Part shown: piece after piece, positions 15,362 to 23,608 of the stretch
Layout of the letters: every line of letters starts with the position of its first letter
How positions within the stretch are numbered: position 1 is the stretch's first letter
Assembly: GCF_005222815.1 (NCBI RefSeq)
Contig: NZ_STGB01000006.1
Location: 868,001 to 932,000, forward strand
DNA from: Roseomonas sp. AR75
GTDB taxonomy: Bacteria; Pseudomonadota; Alphaproteobacteria; Acetobacterales; Acetobacteraceae
Direction: 5' to 3'
Length of the DNA stretch: 64,000 bases
Notes under the pieces: generated by a model
Databases searched by the model: none
Told to the model about the DNA's origin: nothing
The model's input: only the letters and a program-made list of their open reading frames with translations
Program-made: the position numbers and the translations under genes

Positions 15362-16351
15362 ATGCGATCGCTCCTTCCCGTGCTCGGCGGCTCCCGCCGC
15401 CGCTTCGACAGTCTGTCCGCGCAGGAGATCCTGGCGCTCGCCATCTCCTCGGAGGAGGAGGACAGCCAGATCTATGCCCTGTACGCCAGCCGGCTGCGCG
15501 ACCATTACCCGGCCTCGGCCGCCGTCTTCGACGGCATGGCGGCCGAGGAGAACGAGCATCGCCGGCGGCTGATCGACCTGTATCGCGCGCGCTACGGCGA
15601 CCTGATCCTGCCGATCCGGCGCGAGCACGTGGCCGACTTCTACGCCCGCAAGCCGGTCTGGCTGGTCGAGAATCTCGGCCTGGACCGCATCCGGGAGGAA
15701 GCGCGCGCGATGGAGCAGGCCGCGCGCGCCTTCTACGTCGCGGCGGCCGGGCGCACCACGGATGCCGAGGTCCGCACGCTGCTCGGCGACCTGGCGGCGG
15801 CGGAGGCGCAGCATGAGCAGGGCGCCGACGCGCTGATGGAGGATCGACTCGGCGGCGGCGCCGGCGCCGAGGAGGACAGCGCCGCGAAGCGGCAGTTCGT
15901 GCTGACCTGGGTCCAGCCGGGACTCGCGGGGCTGATGGACGGCTCCGTCTCGACGCTGGCGCCGATCTTCGCCACCGCCTTCGCCACGCAGGACCCCTGG
16001 ACGACCTTCCTGGTGGGACTCTCCGCCTCGCTCGGCGCCGGGATCTCGATGGGCTTCACCGAGGCGGCGCATGATGACGGCAAGCTCTCCGGCCGCGGCG
16101 CGCCGTGGAAGCGCGGCCTGGCTTCAGGGGTGATGACCGCGCTGGGTGGGCTTGGCCATGCGCTGCCCTACCTCATCCCCCATTTCTGGACCGCCACGGC
16201 GATCGCGCTTCTGGTCGTCTTCGTGGAACTCTGGGCCATCGTCTGGATCCAGAACCGCTACATGGAGACGCCGATCGGGCGCGCCATGTTCCAGATCCTG
16301 CTGGGCGGCGGCCTGGTACTGGCCACCGGCATCCTGATCGGCGGATCGTAG
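15362..16351 (+). CDS. mbfA: MbfA, membrane-bound ferritin-like iron exporter
   Basis: A 329-residue fusion of a rubrerythrin/ferritin-like di-iron domain (residues about 15-150) and a VIT1-type membrane transporter domain (about 170-329). The first half has ISSEEEDSQIY, AAEENEHRRRL, a further E-E-A-R helix and EAQHEQGAD, the Glu and His ligands of a di-iron site; the second has GLMDGSVSTLAPIFA and SASLGAGISMGF, typical of VIT1 iron/manganese transporters, then three more hydrophobic segments. MbfA of Agrobacterium and Bradyrhizobium exports iron and protects against iron and peroxide stress under Irr control. It begins 174 bases after the Crp-type gene; I do not see an obvious Irr box in that gap. 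Confidence 0.9.
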   Translation: MRSLLPVLGGSRRRFDSLSAQEILALAISSEEEDSQIYALYASRLRDHYPASAAVFDGMAAEENEHRRRLIDLYRARYGDLILPIRREHVADFYARKPVWLVENLGLDRIREEARAMEQAARAFYVAAAGRTTDAEVRTLLGDLAAAEAQHEQGADALMEDRLGGGAGAEEDSAAKRQFVLTWVQPGLAGLMDGSVSTLAPIFATAFATQDPWTTFLVGLSASLGAGISMGFTEAAHDDGKLSGRGAPWKRGLASGVMTALGGLGHALPYLIPHFWTATAIALLVVFVELWAIVWIQNRYMETPIGRAMFQILLGGGLVLATGILIGGS

Positions 16352-16395
16352 CCTTCCGCAGCGGGCGGCCGGGCGCGGGCAGCCGCCGCGACGGC

Positions 16396-16425
16396 GATCG
16401 GCCGGCGCCGGAGGCTCAGCCGATC
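16396..16425. terminator. Stem-loop between convergent mbfA and arsR-type genes
   Basis: Arms GATCGGC (16396-16402) and GCCGATC (16419-16425) enclose 16 bases, and a CCGGCGCCGG palindrome lies inside. It stands between the two convergent stops, where a bidirectional terminator is expected. There is no T-run on either side, so classic intrinsic termination is uncertain. Confidence 0.3.
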
Positions 16426-16488
16426 AGTCCGAGACTGCGGGAGAGGCTGCAGAGGTGACCAGCAGGGCGCGGCCGGCCTGGGCATTGG

Positions 16489-16821
16489 TCAGGGGACTGG
16501 CGGGCAGTAGAGGTCGCGCAGCACGGCCAGGACGCGGGCGGCCTTCGGCTCGGCCAGTCGGTAGAACACCGTCTGCGCCTCCCGCCGCGAGGCGACGAGC
16601 CCGGACTCGCGAAGCGTCGCGAGATGCTGCGACAGCGCCGGCTGGGAGAGTCCTACCGCCTCGGCCAGCGCGCCCACCGTCATCTCGCCCTCGGCGACGA
16701 GATGACAGAGCAGCAGCAGCCGGTTCTCGTTGGCCAGGAGGCGGAGCAGCCCCGCCGCCTCTCCCGCCTTCTCCTGCAATGCCCCTGGGTCGTCAGGACC
16801 CTCCAGCGTCGCTCCGCCCAT
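16489..16821 (-). CDS. ArsR/SmtB-family winged-helix repressor
   Basis: A 110-residue ArsR-family regulator. The core is ALLRLLANENRLLLLCHL-like (helix 1), then TVGALAEAVGLSQPALSQHLATL (the HTH) and LVASRREAQTVFYRL (wing). A single Cys lies in the recognition-flanking helix (LLCHL) and one near the C-terminus (DLYCPP), so a two-Cys redox or sulfide sensor of the BigR/SqrR kind is possible, although the classical metal motif ELCVCDL is absent. The ATG at 16821 is chosen over a TTG six codons upstream. An AT-rich island directly upstream is the likely promoter/operator. There is no obvious target gene beside it. Confidence 0.85.
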   Translation of the reverse strand: MGGATLEGPDDPGALQEKAGEAAGLLRLLANENRLLLLCHLVAEGEMTVGALAEAVGLSQPALSQHLATLRESGLVASRREAQTVFYRLAEPKAARVLAVLRDLYCPPVP

Positions 16822-16837
16822 CCGGCTACGTATCCCC

Positions 16838-16880
16838 AATTAGCATTATCTAAATAAGGGAAATCATATATTTATTTTCA
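16838..16880. promoter_or_regulatory. AT-rich island, probable promoter/operator of the ArsR gene
   Basis: About 40 bases that are strikingly AT-rich for this sequence. TAAATA (16851-16856) and TATTTA (16869-16874) form a 6-12-6 inverted repeat, and TATATT provides a possible -10 element. ArsR-family repressors bind AT-rich imperfect palindromes overlapping their own promoters, so this is the expected site for autoregulation of the minus-strand gene starting at 16821. Confidence 0.5.
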
Positions 16881-17102
16881 AGCCCCGAACTCCGATGCCG
16901 TGTGAGCCCAGACGACCGCCCTGAGCGCTCCGCCTTCTTCGACGAACCGCCCGACACGATCCGCCATCTCGCACGGGAACCGTTGGCGCGGCGGGCCGCG
17001 CTCACCGATCCTTCGATAGATCGGGACCACACGTCCGGCACCGCTTTCGCCGATCGAATACGGGATGGCGCGCGCGTGATCCGGGAGCGATGATTCGAGC
17101 AC
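16878..17102 (-). CDS. Doubtful small ORF (74 aa)
   Basis: A 74-codon frame beginning with GTG reads RVVPIYRRIGERG and VGRFVEEGGALRAVVWAH, a plausible soluble protein composition. The opposite strand has an equally open 63-codon frame (16902-17093), and both show similar, only moderate, G/C preference at third positions, so neither is clearly coding. No ribosome binding site decides it. Confidence 0.25.
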   Translation of the reverse strand: MLESSLPDHARAIPYSIGESGAGRVVPIYRRIGERGPPRQRFPCEMADRVGRFVEEGGALRAVVWAHTASEFGA

Positions 17103-17415
17103 ACCGGATGCGCCGGGATCGCCAAGGAGAGGCCCGCAAGGACGCTGCCCTGTTTGGCTTTCTCATCGCCTCTATCGCGTGGCGGTTCACGCTGTCGTCA
17201 AGGCGACGGATCGACCAAGTCGCGCGGATTGCTCCTGCGTAACTTTCCTGATAGGCGCATCGACGGATGAGCCCCGTAGATCGCGGCGTGCCGCCGCGTT
17301 CCGGGCAGGTACCCTGGCCATGTTCCGGCGCGCTTGTCCTGCCCCTACATCTGGGCGGTCCGCGCAGGCGTGCGCCGGGAGCGACCCCGGGCAGCACGGC
17401 AGGGAGAATGGAGCA
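16881..17415. other. Long stretch upstream of ptsN without a firm gene
   Basis: More than 500 bases of lower GC than the surroundings. Apart from the doubtful ORF noted above I see no gene. The part near 17220-17260 (TTGCTC, about 16 bases, then TGATAG) is a weak sigma-70-like candidate for the ptsN-mrp transcript. The lowered GC suggests promoter or spacer DNA rather than coding sequence. Confidence 0.4.
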
Positions 17416-17880
17416 ATGGGGATCACGGACCATCTTTCCGCGGCTGACGTGATCCTCGGCCTCGATGTGCCGACCAAGTCGGCCGTCCTGCAACGGCTTG
17501 CCACCGAGGCCGCCCAGCGCCTGGGCCGGCCGGAGGCTGAGGTGCTGGACGCAATCGAGTCGCGGGAGCGCCTGGGCTCGACGGCGCTTGGCCGCGGTGT
17601 GGCGCTGCCGCATGCGCGGATGGAGGGCGACGCGCCGCCGGTTGTGCTGTTCGCGCGGCTGCGTCATGCCGTCGAGTTTGAGGCCCGCGACGAGGAGCCC
17701 GTGGATCTCGTGATCCTCGTCCTCTGGCCCGACGAATCGCCTGAAGGATTCCTGCCGATGCTCTCGGACACCTGCCGGTCGCTGCGGGACGCGCAGATCC
17801 TGCGGCGGCTGCGCGCGGCCGCAGCGCCGGAGGAGATCGTGGCGTTGCTCGCCGCCCCGGCAACGCCGGGGCCGGTGTGA
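17416..17880 (+). CDS. ptsN: PtsN-like EIIA-Ntr phosphocarrier
   Basis: A 154-residue PTS IIA domain of the nitrogen/potassium regulatory branch. The GVALPHARMEG segment carries the phosphorylatable His in the conserved PHAR context, and LGSTALGRG before it and VDLVILVLWPDES after it are typical of EIIA-Ntr. Its phosphorylation state controls partner proteins, classically K+ uptake (TrkA, KdpD). The ATG at 17416 is preceded by GGGAG. It ends 56 bases before the mrpA-type gene on the same strand, with no terminator between, suggesting that it is the first gene of the antiporter operon and may regulate monovalent cation flux. This looks like an extra paralog rather than the usual rpoN-linked ptsN, since rpoN and the raiA-type gene are not here. 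Confidence 0.88.
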   Translation: MGITDHLSAADVILGLDVPTKSAVLQRLATEAAQRLGRPEAEVLDAIESRERLGSTALGRGVALPHARMEGDAPPVVLFARLRHAVEFEARDEEPVDLVILVLWPDESPEGFLPMLSDTCRSLRDAQILRRLRAAAAPEEIVALLAAPATPGPV

Positions 17881-17936
17881 CGTCCTGCGGCGCCGCGACG
17901 GCGCTTGCTGCAGGAATTGGGGGCTGACCCGCGCCG

Positions 17937-20891
17937 ATGCCGGACGCGCTTCCTCTCCTTGCCATCCTGGTCCTGCCCTTCATCGGCGCGGTCGTCGCCG
18001 GCCTGCTGCCGACGCACGCGCGCAACGCGGCCGCGGCCCTGGCCGGCGGGATCGCACTCCTCGGCATGTCGCTGGTCTGGGCGGCCTATCCGACCGTTGC
18101 CGCGGGCGGCGTGCTGCGCGCGGAGTTCGCGTGGATGCCGGCGCTCGGCCTGAACGTCTCGCTGCGCATGGACGGCTTCGCCTGGCTGTTCGCCGGGCTG
18201 GTCACGGGCATCGGTGCGCTCGTCGTGCTCTATGCCCGCTACTACATGTCCGAGAACGACCCGGTGCCGCGCTTCTTCGCCTTCCTGCTCGCCTTCATGG
18301 GGGCGATGACGGGGGTGGTGATCTCGGGCAACCTGATTCAGCTCGTTTTCTTCTGGGAGCTGACGAGCCTCTTCTCCTTCCTGCTCATCGGCTATTGGCA
18401 CCACACGGCCGCCGCGCGCGACGGCGCGCGCATGGCGCTGACCATTACCGCGACCGGCGGGCTGGCGCTGTTCGCGGGCGTGCTGGTGCTCGGTCATATC
18501 GTCGGCAGCTACGAGCTGGATGCGGTGCTGGGTGCCGGGGATCGCATCCGCGAGCATGCGCTCTATCTGCCCGCGCTGCTCCTCATTCTGCTGGGCGCCC
18601 TGACCAAGAGCGCGCAGTTCCCCTTTCACTTCTGGCTGCCGCATGCGATGGCGGCGCCGACGCCGGTCTCCGCCTATCTCCACTCTGCCACGCTGGTGAA
18701 GGCGGGCGTGTTCCTCATGGCGCGGCTATGGCCGGTCCTGTCCGGGACGGATGCCTGGTTCTTCATCGTCGGCACGGCCGGGCTGATCACGATGCTGGTC
18801 GGCGCCTATATCGCGATCTTCCAGAACGACCTGAAAGGGCTGCTGGCCTATTCGACGATCAGCCATCTGGGGCTGATCACGCTGCTGCTCGGCCTGAACA
18901 GCGCCCTCGCGCTGGTGGCGGCGGTGTTCCACATCCTGAACCACGCCGCCTTCAAGTGCTCGCTGTTCATGGCCGCCGGCATCATCGACCATGAGACGGG
19001 CACCCGCGACATCAGGCGCCTTTCCGGCCTCAATCGCTCGATGCCGTTCACGGCGCGGCTTGCCCTTGTGGCGGCGGCGGCGATGGCGGGCGTGCCGCTG
19101 CTGAACGGCTTCCTCTCCAAGGAGATGTTCTTCGCGGAGGCGCTGACGGCCGAAACGCCGCTCGGCCTGCTGAACCTGCTGCCCTTCGCCGCGATGCTCG
19201 CCAGCGCGTTCAGCGTCGCCTACTCGCTGCGTTTCATTCACGGCGCCTTCTTCGGGCCGGAGCCCACGGACCTGCCGCGCAAGCCGCATGAGCCGGCGAA
19301 CTGGATGCGCCTGCCCGTCGAGTTCCTGGTGCTGATCTGCATCATGGTCGGCGTGCTGCCGGCGGCGACGGTGGGACCCTTCCTGGCCCTCGCCGTGCGG
19401 TCGCTGCTCGGCGATGCCGTGCCCTACTACAGCCTGGCGGTCTGGCACGGCGTGAACCTGCCCCTGCTGATGAGCATGGCCGCCACCGCCGGCGGCATCC
19501 TGCTCTACCTGCTGCTGCACCGCCTGCTGCGCGGCGGCATCGAGAGGCCGCCGCTCCTCGGGCGCCTGGAAGGCCAGCGAATCTTCGAGCGGACGATGGT
19601 GTTCCTGTCCTGGCGGATGGCACGGCGGGCCGAGGCGCTGGCGGGCACGCGGCGCCTGCAGCCGCAGCTTCGCCTGATCGTCGGCGTCGCGTTCCTGGCC
19701 GGCGGCGCGGCGGTGTGGCTGCGGGGCCTTGGGCCCGGCAACCTGCCGCTCACCGCGCTCGATCCGGTGATCGCGCTGGTCTGGCTGACGGGCGGCGCCT
19801 GCGCGATCGGTGCGGCCTGGATGGCCAAGTTCCATCGCCTGGCGGCACTGATCCTGCTGGGCGGAGCGGGCCTTGCCGTGGTCGTCACCTTCATCTGGTT
19901 CTCCGCCCCCGACCTGGCGCTGACGCAGTTGACGGTGGAGGTCGTCACCACCGTGCTGCTGCTGCTCGGCCTGCGGTGGCTGCCCAAGCGGGTGGAGGTC
20001 GCGGGCGATCGCGGTCCGGAGGTGCTGAACCGCACGCGCCGGCTGCGCGATCTCAGCCTGGCCGTCGCGGCGGGCGGTGGTCTCGCGGCGCTGTCCTATG
20101 CGGTGATGACGCGCGTGCCGCCCGAGATCCTGGCGCAGCATTTCCTGCAGCGCGCCTACACCGAAGGCGGCGGCACCAATGTGGTGAACGTCATCCTGGT
20201 GGATTTCCGCGGCTTCGACACGCTCGGCGAGATCTTCGTCGTCGCCGCGGTCGCGCTGACCGCCTATGCGCTGCTGCGGCGATTCCGACCTGCGCCGGAC
20301 AGCGTCGCCCTGCCGGAGCAGCAGGTGCTGGCAGGGGGGAGAGTGGCCGGGACGGCGGTGACGGGGCGCGGCGAGCCGCGCGACGGCGCGGACTGGCTGC
20401 TGGTGCCCTTCACCCTCACGCGGCTCGTCTTCCCCGCCATGCTGATCGTCGCGGTCTTCCTGCTGCTGCGCGGCCACGACCTGCCCGGTGGCGGCTTCTC
20501 GGCCGGCATGGTGGTCGCGATCGCGATCATCCTGCAGTACATGATCGGCGGCACCGACTGGACCGAGGACCGCCTGCGGCTGCTGCGCCCGCGGCTGTGG
20601 ATGGGTTCCGGCCTGCTGATCGCCGCCGGCACGGCGCTCGCCGCGCTCGCCTTCGGCCGGCCGTTCCTGACGACCTACTTCGCCTATGCGGACCTGCCGC
20701 TGATCGGCGAAGTGCCCACAGCCAGCGCGCTGGTCTTCGACATCGGGATCTTCGCCCTGGTGGTCGGCTCCACGCTGCTGATGCTGGTGGCGCTGGCGCA
20801 CCAATCCGTGCGCGGACGCCGCGCCACGCCGCGCGTGCCCGCCAGGCCCGCCGCCGCTCCAACGCCGCTTGCCGTGGCGGGGGAGGGCTGA
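17937..20891 (+). CDS. mrpA: Mrp cation/proton antiporter subunit A fused to B-like domain
   Basis: A 984-residue membrane protein. The N-terminal two thirds resemble MrpA and complex I subunit NuoL: FFWELTSLFSFLLIGYW holds the key Glu, and KSAQFPFHFWLPHAMAAPTPVSAYLHSATLVKAG the proton-path Lys and His. From about residue 819 an MrpB-type domain is appended (FTLTRLVFPAMLIVAVFLLLRGHDLPGGGF), matching the MrpA/MrpB fusion of alphaproteobacterial Pha systems. The complex exchanges Na+ or K+ for protons and is needed for alkali or salt tolerance. Its stop overlaps the mrpC start by one base (TGATG). It follows ptsN closely. Confidence 0.95.
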   Translation: MPDALPLLAILVLPFIGAVVAGLLPTHARNAAAALAGGIALLGMSLVWAAYPTVAAGGVLRAEFAWMPALGLNVSLRMDGFAWLFAGLVTGIGALVVLYARYYMSENDPVPRFFAFLLAFMGAMTGVVISGNLIQLVFFWELTSLFSFLLIGYWHHTAAARDGARMALTITATGGLALFAGVLVLGHIVGSYELDAVLGAGDRIREHALYLPALLLILLGALTKSAQFPFHFWLPHAMAAPTPVSAYLHSATLVKAGVFLMARLWPVLSGTDAWFFIVGTAGLITMLVGAYIAIFQNDLKGLLAYSTISHLGLITLLLGLNSALALVAAVFHILNHAAFKCSLFMAAGIIDHETGTRDIRRLSGLNRSMPFTARLALVAAAAMAGVPLLNGFLSKEMFFAEALTAETPLGLLNLLPFAAMLASAFSVAYSLRFIHGAFFGPEPTDLPRKPHEPANWMRLPVEFLVLICIMVGVLPAATVGPFLALAVRSLLGDAVPYYSLAVWHGVNLPLLMSMAATAGGILLYLLLHRLLRGGIERPPLLGRLEGQRIFERTMVFLSWRMARRAEALAGTRRLQPQLRLIVGVAFLAGGAAVWLRGLGPGNLPLTALDPVIALVWLTGGACAIGAAWMAKFHRLAALILLGGAGLAVVVTFIWFSAPDLALTQLTVEVVTTVLLLLGLRWLPKRVEVAGDRGPEVLNRTRRLRDLSLAVAAGGGLAALSYAVMTRVPPEILAQHFLQRAYTEGGGTNVVNVILVDFRGFDTLGEIFVVAAVALTAYALLRRFRPAPDSVALPEQQVLAGGRVAGTAVTGRGEPRDGADWLLVPFTLTRLVFPAMLIVAVFLLLRGHDLPGGGFSAGMVVAIAIILQYMIGGTDWTEDRLRLLRPRLWMGSGLLIAAGTALAALAFGRPFLTTYFAYADLPLIGEVPTASALVFDIGIFALVVGSTLLMLVALAHQSVRGRRATPRVPARPAAAPTPLAVAGEG

Positions 20892-21235
20892 TGGAACTCG
20901 TCGTCTCCCTCGCCATCGGGGTGCTGGCCGGCTCGGGCGTGTGGCTGCTGCTGCGGCCCCGCACCTTCCAGGTGATCATCGGCCTGTCCCTGCTGTCCTA
21001 TGCGGTGAACCTCTTCATCTTCTCGACGGGCGGGCTGCGCACCGGCGCCGCCGCGATCCTGGAGAAGGGGCAGGAGGGCAGCCTCGGCCAGTTCGCCGAC
21101 CCGCTGCCCCAGGCGCTGGTGCTGACCGCCATCGTGATCGGCTTCGCCACCACGGCGCTGCTGCTCGTGGTGCTGCTTGCCGCGCGCGGCCTCACCGGCA
21201 CGGATCATGTCGACGGGCGGGATCGCGGGCGGTGA
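20891..21235 (+). CDS. mrpC: Mrp antiporter subunit C
   Basis: A 114-residue membrane protein with three hydrophobic segments, homologous to NuoK: GVWLLLRPRTFQVIIGLSLLSYAVNLFIF followed by DPLPQALVLTAIVIGFATTALLLV, the conserved PLPQALVLTAIVI signature of MrpC/MnhC. Its ATG overlaps the mrpA stop by one base, and its stop overlaps the GTG start of mrpD (GTGA). Part of the six-gene antiporter operon. Confidence 0.94.
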   Translation: MELVVSLAIGVLAGSGVWLLLRPRTFQVIIGLSLLSYAVNLFIFSTGGLRTGAAAILEKGQEGSLGQFADPLPQALVLTAIVIGFATTALLLVVLLAARGLTGTDHVDGRDRGR

Positions 21236-22842
21236 GCGGCTGGACCGACCACCTGGTGGCCGCGCCGATCATCGTGCCGATGCTGGCCGGGGCGGCGATG
21301 GTGCTGGCCGGGGATCGCTGGCGCTGGCTCGTGGTGACGCTCGGCCTGATCTCGACGGTGACACTGGTCGGGCTCGCCATCGCGCTGCTCGGGATGGCGG
21401 ACGTCGCGCAGCTGCGCATCTACCGCCTGGGCGACTGGCCGGCGCTGTTCGGCATCGTGTTGGTGCACGACCGACTTTCGGCGCTGATGCTGGCCCTGGT
21501 CGCCGTGCTCGGTCTGGCGGCCTTCGTCGCCTCGCTCGCGCGGTGGGACCGCGCGGGCGCGCATTTCCATCCGCTGTTCCAGTTCCAGCTCATGGGGCTG
21601 AACGGCGCCTTCCTCACCGGCGACCTGTTCAACCTGTTCGTCTTCTTCGAGGTGATGCTCGCGGCCTCCTATGGGCTCGCGCTGCACGGGTCGGGTACGG
21701 CGCGGGTGCGGGCGGGGCTGCACTACATCGTCATCAACCTGGTCGCGTCGCTGCTGTTCCTGATCGGGGTGAGCGTCGTCTACGGCATCTCCGGGACGCT
21801 GAGCATGGCCGAGCTCGCCGCGCGCATGCGGGATGTTGCGACGGAGGACCGCGCCCTGCTGGAGGCGGGGCTCGCGGTGATGGGCATTGCCTTCCTGATC
21901 AAGGCCGCGGTCTGGCCGCTCGGCTTCTGGCTTCCCGGGACCTATGCGGCGGCAAGCGCGCCGGCTGCGGCGATCCTCTCGATCCTGAGCAAGGTCGGCG
22001 TCTATGCGGTGCTGCGCGTCTGGCTGCTGCTGTTCGGCGCCGAGGGCGGGGCGTCGGCGGGCTTCGGGGCCGCGATCCTGCTGACCGGGGGGCTGCTGAC
22101 GATCGCCTTCGGCTCGACTGCCGTACTCGCCGCGCAGAGCCTGCCGCGGCTGGCAGGGTCGAGCGTGCTGGTGTCGTCCGGGACGCTGCTGGCCGCCGTG
22201 GGCCTGGGGCAGGCGGCGGTGACCGGCGGCGCGCTGCTGTACCTCGCCAGTTCCGTCCTGGCCCTGGGCGCCCTGTTCCTGCTGATCGAGTTGTTGGAGC
22301 GCGGACGCGAGGTCGGCGCCGACGTGCTGGCGGTGACGCGGGAGGCCTTCGGCACCGGCGAGGAGGAGGACGACCTGGAAGACCCCGAGGCGGTCGGCGT
22401 CGCCTTCCCGGCCATGGTCGCGATCCTCGGGCTCGGCTTCGCCGCCTGCGCGCTGCTGCTGGCGGGGCTGCCGCCGCTCTCGGGCTTCCTGGCCAAGTTC
22501 GCAATGATGGCGCCGCTGCTCGGACCCGCAGGCGCGCCCATCCCCGCCTCCAGCTGGGTCGTCGTCGCGGCGCTGCTGCTGTCGGGGCTCGCGACGCTGG
22601 TGGCGATGCTGCGCACGGGCATCGACGTGTTCTGGACCTCCCCGCCCTCGGCCGTGCCGCGGGTGAGCTTGCTCGAGATCGCGCCGATCGGCCTGCTGCT
22701 TGCGCTCTGCGTCGCGCTCACCGTCGCGGCCGGGCCGGCGCTGGACTACATGCTCGCCGCCGCCGAGGCGCTGCATGCGCCCGGCGCCTATCTCGACGGC
22801 GTGATGGGCGCGGCCGCTTCCCTGCGCGAGACGAAGCCATGA
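21232..22842 (+). CDS. mrpD: Mrp antiporter subunit D
   Basis: A 536-residue multi-spanning subunit related to NuoM/NuoN. LFNLFVFFEVMLAASYGLAL contains the conserved membrane Glu, and LIKAAVWPLGFWLPGTYAAASAPAAAILSILSKVGVYA the antiporter-family Lys and Pro motifs. It begins with GTG overlapping the mrpC stop and ends in an ATGA overlap with mrpE. An acidic insert (GEEEDDLEDPEAVG, about residue 380) is a charged cytoplasmic loop; it is unusually acidic but lies between well-conserved helices. Expected to form the second proton-translocating module of the Mrp complex. Confidence 0.94.
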   Translation: MSGWTDHLVAAPIIVPMLAGAAMVLAGDRWRWLVVTLGLISTVTLVGLAIALLGMADVAQLRIYRLGDWPALFGIVLVHDRLSALMLALVAVLGLAAFVASLARWDRAGAHFHPLFQFQLMGLNGAFLTGDLFNLFVFFEVMLAASYGLALHGSGTARVRAGLHYIVINLVASLLFLIGVSVVYGISGTLSMAELAARMRDVATEDRALLEAGLAVMGIAFLIKAAVWPLGFWLPGTYAAASAPAAAILSILSKVGVYAVLRVWLLLFGAEGGASAGFGAAILLTGGLLTIAFGSTAVLAAQSLPRLAGSSVLVSSGTLLAAVGLGQAAVTGGALLYLASSVLALGALFLLIELLERGREVGADVLAVTREAFGTGEEEDDLEDPEAVGVAFPAMVAILGLGFAACALLLAGLPPLSGFLAKFAMMAPLLGPAGAPIPASSWVVVAALLLSGLATLVAMLRTGIDVFWTSPPSAVPRVSLLEIAPIGLLLALCVALTVAAGPALDYMLAAAEALHAPGAYLDGVMGAAASLRETKP

Positions 22843-23330
22843 GGCGGCTGCTGTCCTATCCGCTCCTCGCGCTCTGCTTCCTGTTGCTCTGGCTGCTGTT
22901 GCAGCAGAGCGTCTCGCCCGGCGCCATCCTGCTCGGGGCCGTGCTGGCGGCGGCGGGGTCCGGCATGCTGGCCGTGCTGATGCTGCCGAAGGGAAGGCTG
23001 GGCCGGCTTCGCCTCGTGCCCGGCCTGCTGCGCGACGTGCTGGTGGAGATCGTGCGGTCGAACAACGCCGTCGCCCGCATCATCCTGCAGCCGCGCGAAC
23101 CGGGCGCGCGCCGCTCCGGCTTCGTCCACATCCCCCTCGACATGCGCAATCCCTACGGCCTGTCCGCGCTCGCCTGCATCCTCACCGCAACGCCCGGTAC
23201 GGTCTGGGTGGATTACGACGCGCGTGGCGGAACGATGCTGATGCACGTGCTCGACATGGTGGACGAGGAGACCTGGGTGCGCACCATCAAGCAGAAGTGG
23301 GAGCGACCGCTGATGGAGATCTTCGAATGA
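22839..23330 (+). CDS. mrpE: Mrp antiporter subunit E
   Basis: A 163-residue subunit with two N-terminal hydrophobic segments and a soluble C-terminal domain (VGYPHIPLDM-like GFVHIPLDMRNPYGLSALACILTATPGTVWVD), which is the MrpE signature. ATGA overlaps at both ends tie its translation to mrpD and mrpF. It completes the antiporter assembly; by itself it has no known catalytic role. Confidence 0.93.
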   Translation: MRRLLSYPLLALCFLLLWLLLQQSVSPGAILLGAVLAAAGSGMLAVLMLPKGRLGRLRLVPGLLRDVLVEIVRSNNAVARIILQPREPGARRSGFVHIPLDMRNPYGLSALACILTATPGTVWVDYDARGGTMLMHVLDMVDEETWVRTIKQKWERPLMEIFE

Positions 23331-23608
23331 GCGCCGTGGTGCTCGGCTGGTCCCTGCTTGCGGCGCAGTTGATGCTGGCGTTGGCGATGGGCTGCGCGAC
23401 GCTGCGCGTGCTGCTCGGGCCACGCGCGCAGGATCGCGTTCTCGCCCTCGACACACTCTATGTGAACGCCGCGATGCTGCTGCTGGTGTTCGGCATCCGG
23501 ACCGGGACCACGCACTACTTCGAGGCGGCGCTGCTGATCACGCTGCTCGGCTTCGTCGCGACCGCGGCGCTGTCGAAGTTCCTGATGCGCGGCGAGGTCA
23601 TCGAATGA
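23327..23608 (+). CDS. mrpF: Mrp antiporter subunit F
   Basis: A 93-residue protein of three hydrophobic segments. The LRVLLGPRAQDRVLALDTL stretch between helices one and two is the conserved GP-x-x-x-DRV-x-ALD motif of MrpF/PhaF. Start and stop overlap the neighbouring genes as ATGA. A small structural subunit of the Na+ or K+/proton antiporter. Confidence 0.93.
   Translation: MSAVVLGWSLLAAQLMLALAMGCATLRVLLGPRAQDRVLALDTLYVNAAMLLLVFGIRTGTTHYFEAALLITLLGFVATAALSKFLMRGEVIE

Noticed and set aside
10712-16072. A 1786-codon open frame on the minus strand opposite the cyclase, Crp-type and mbfA genes
   Set aside because: It is the antisense mirror of three well-supported plus-strand genes in GC-rich DNA; its composition is Arg/Gly/His-rich with no domain.
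16902-17093. A 63-codon plus-strand ORF beginning with GTG
   Set aside because: Competes with an equally weak minus-strand ORF, has no ribosome binding site and no recognisable features.
18726-20804. A 692-codon minus-strand frame opposite mrpA
   Set aside because: Gln/Arg/His-rich antisense frame of a strongly conserved membrane protein.
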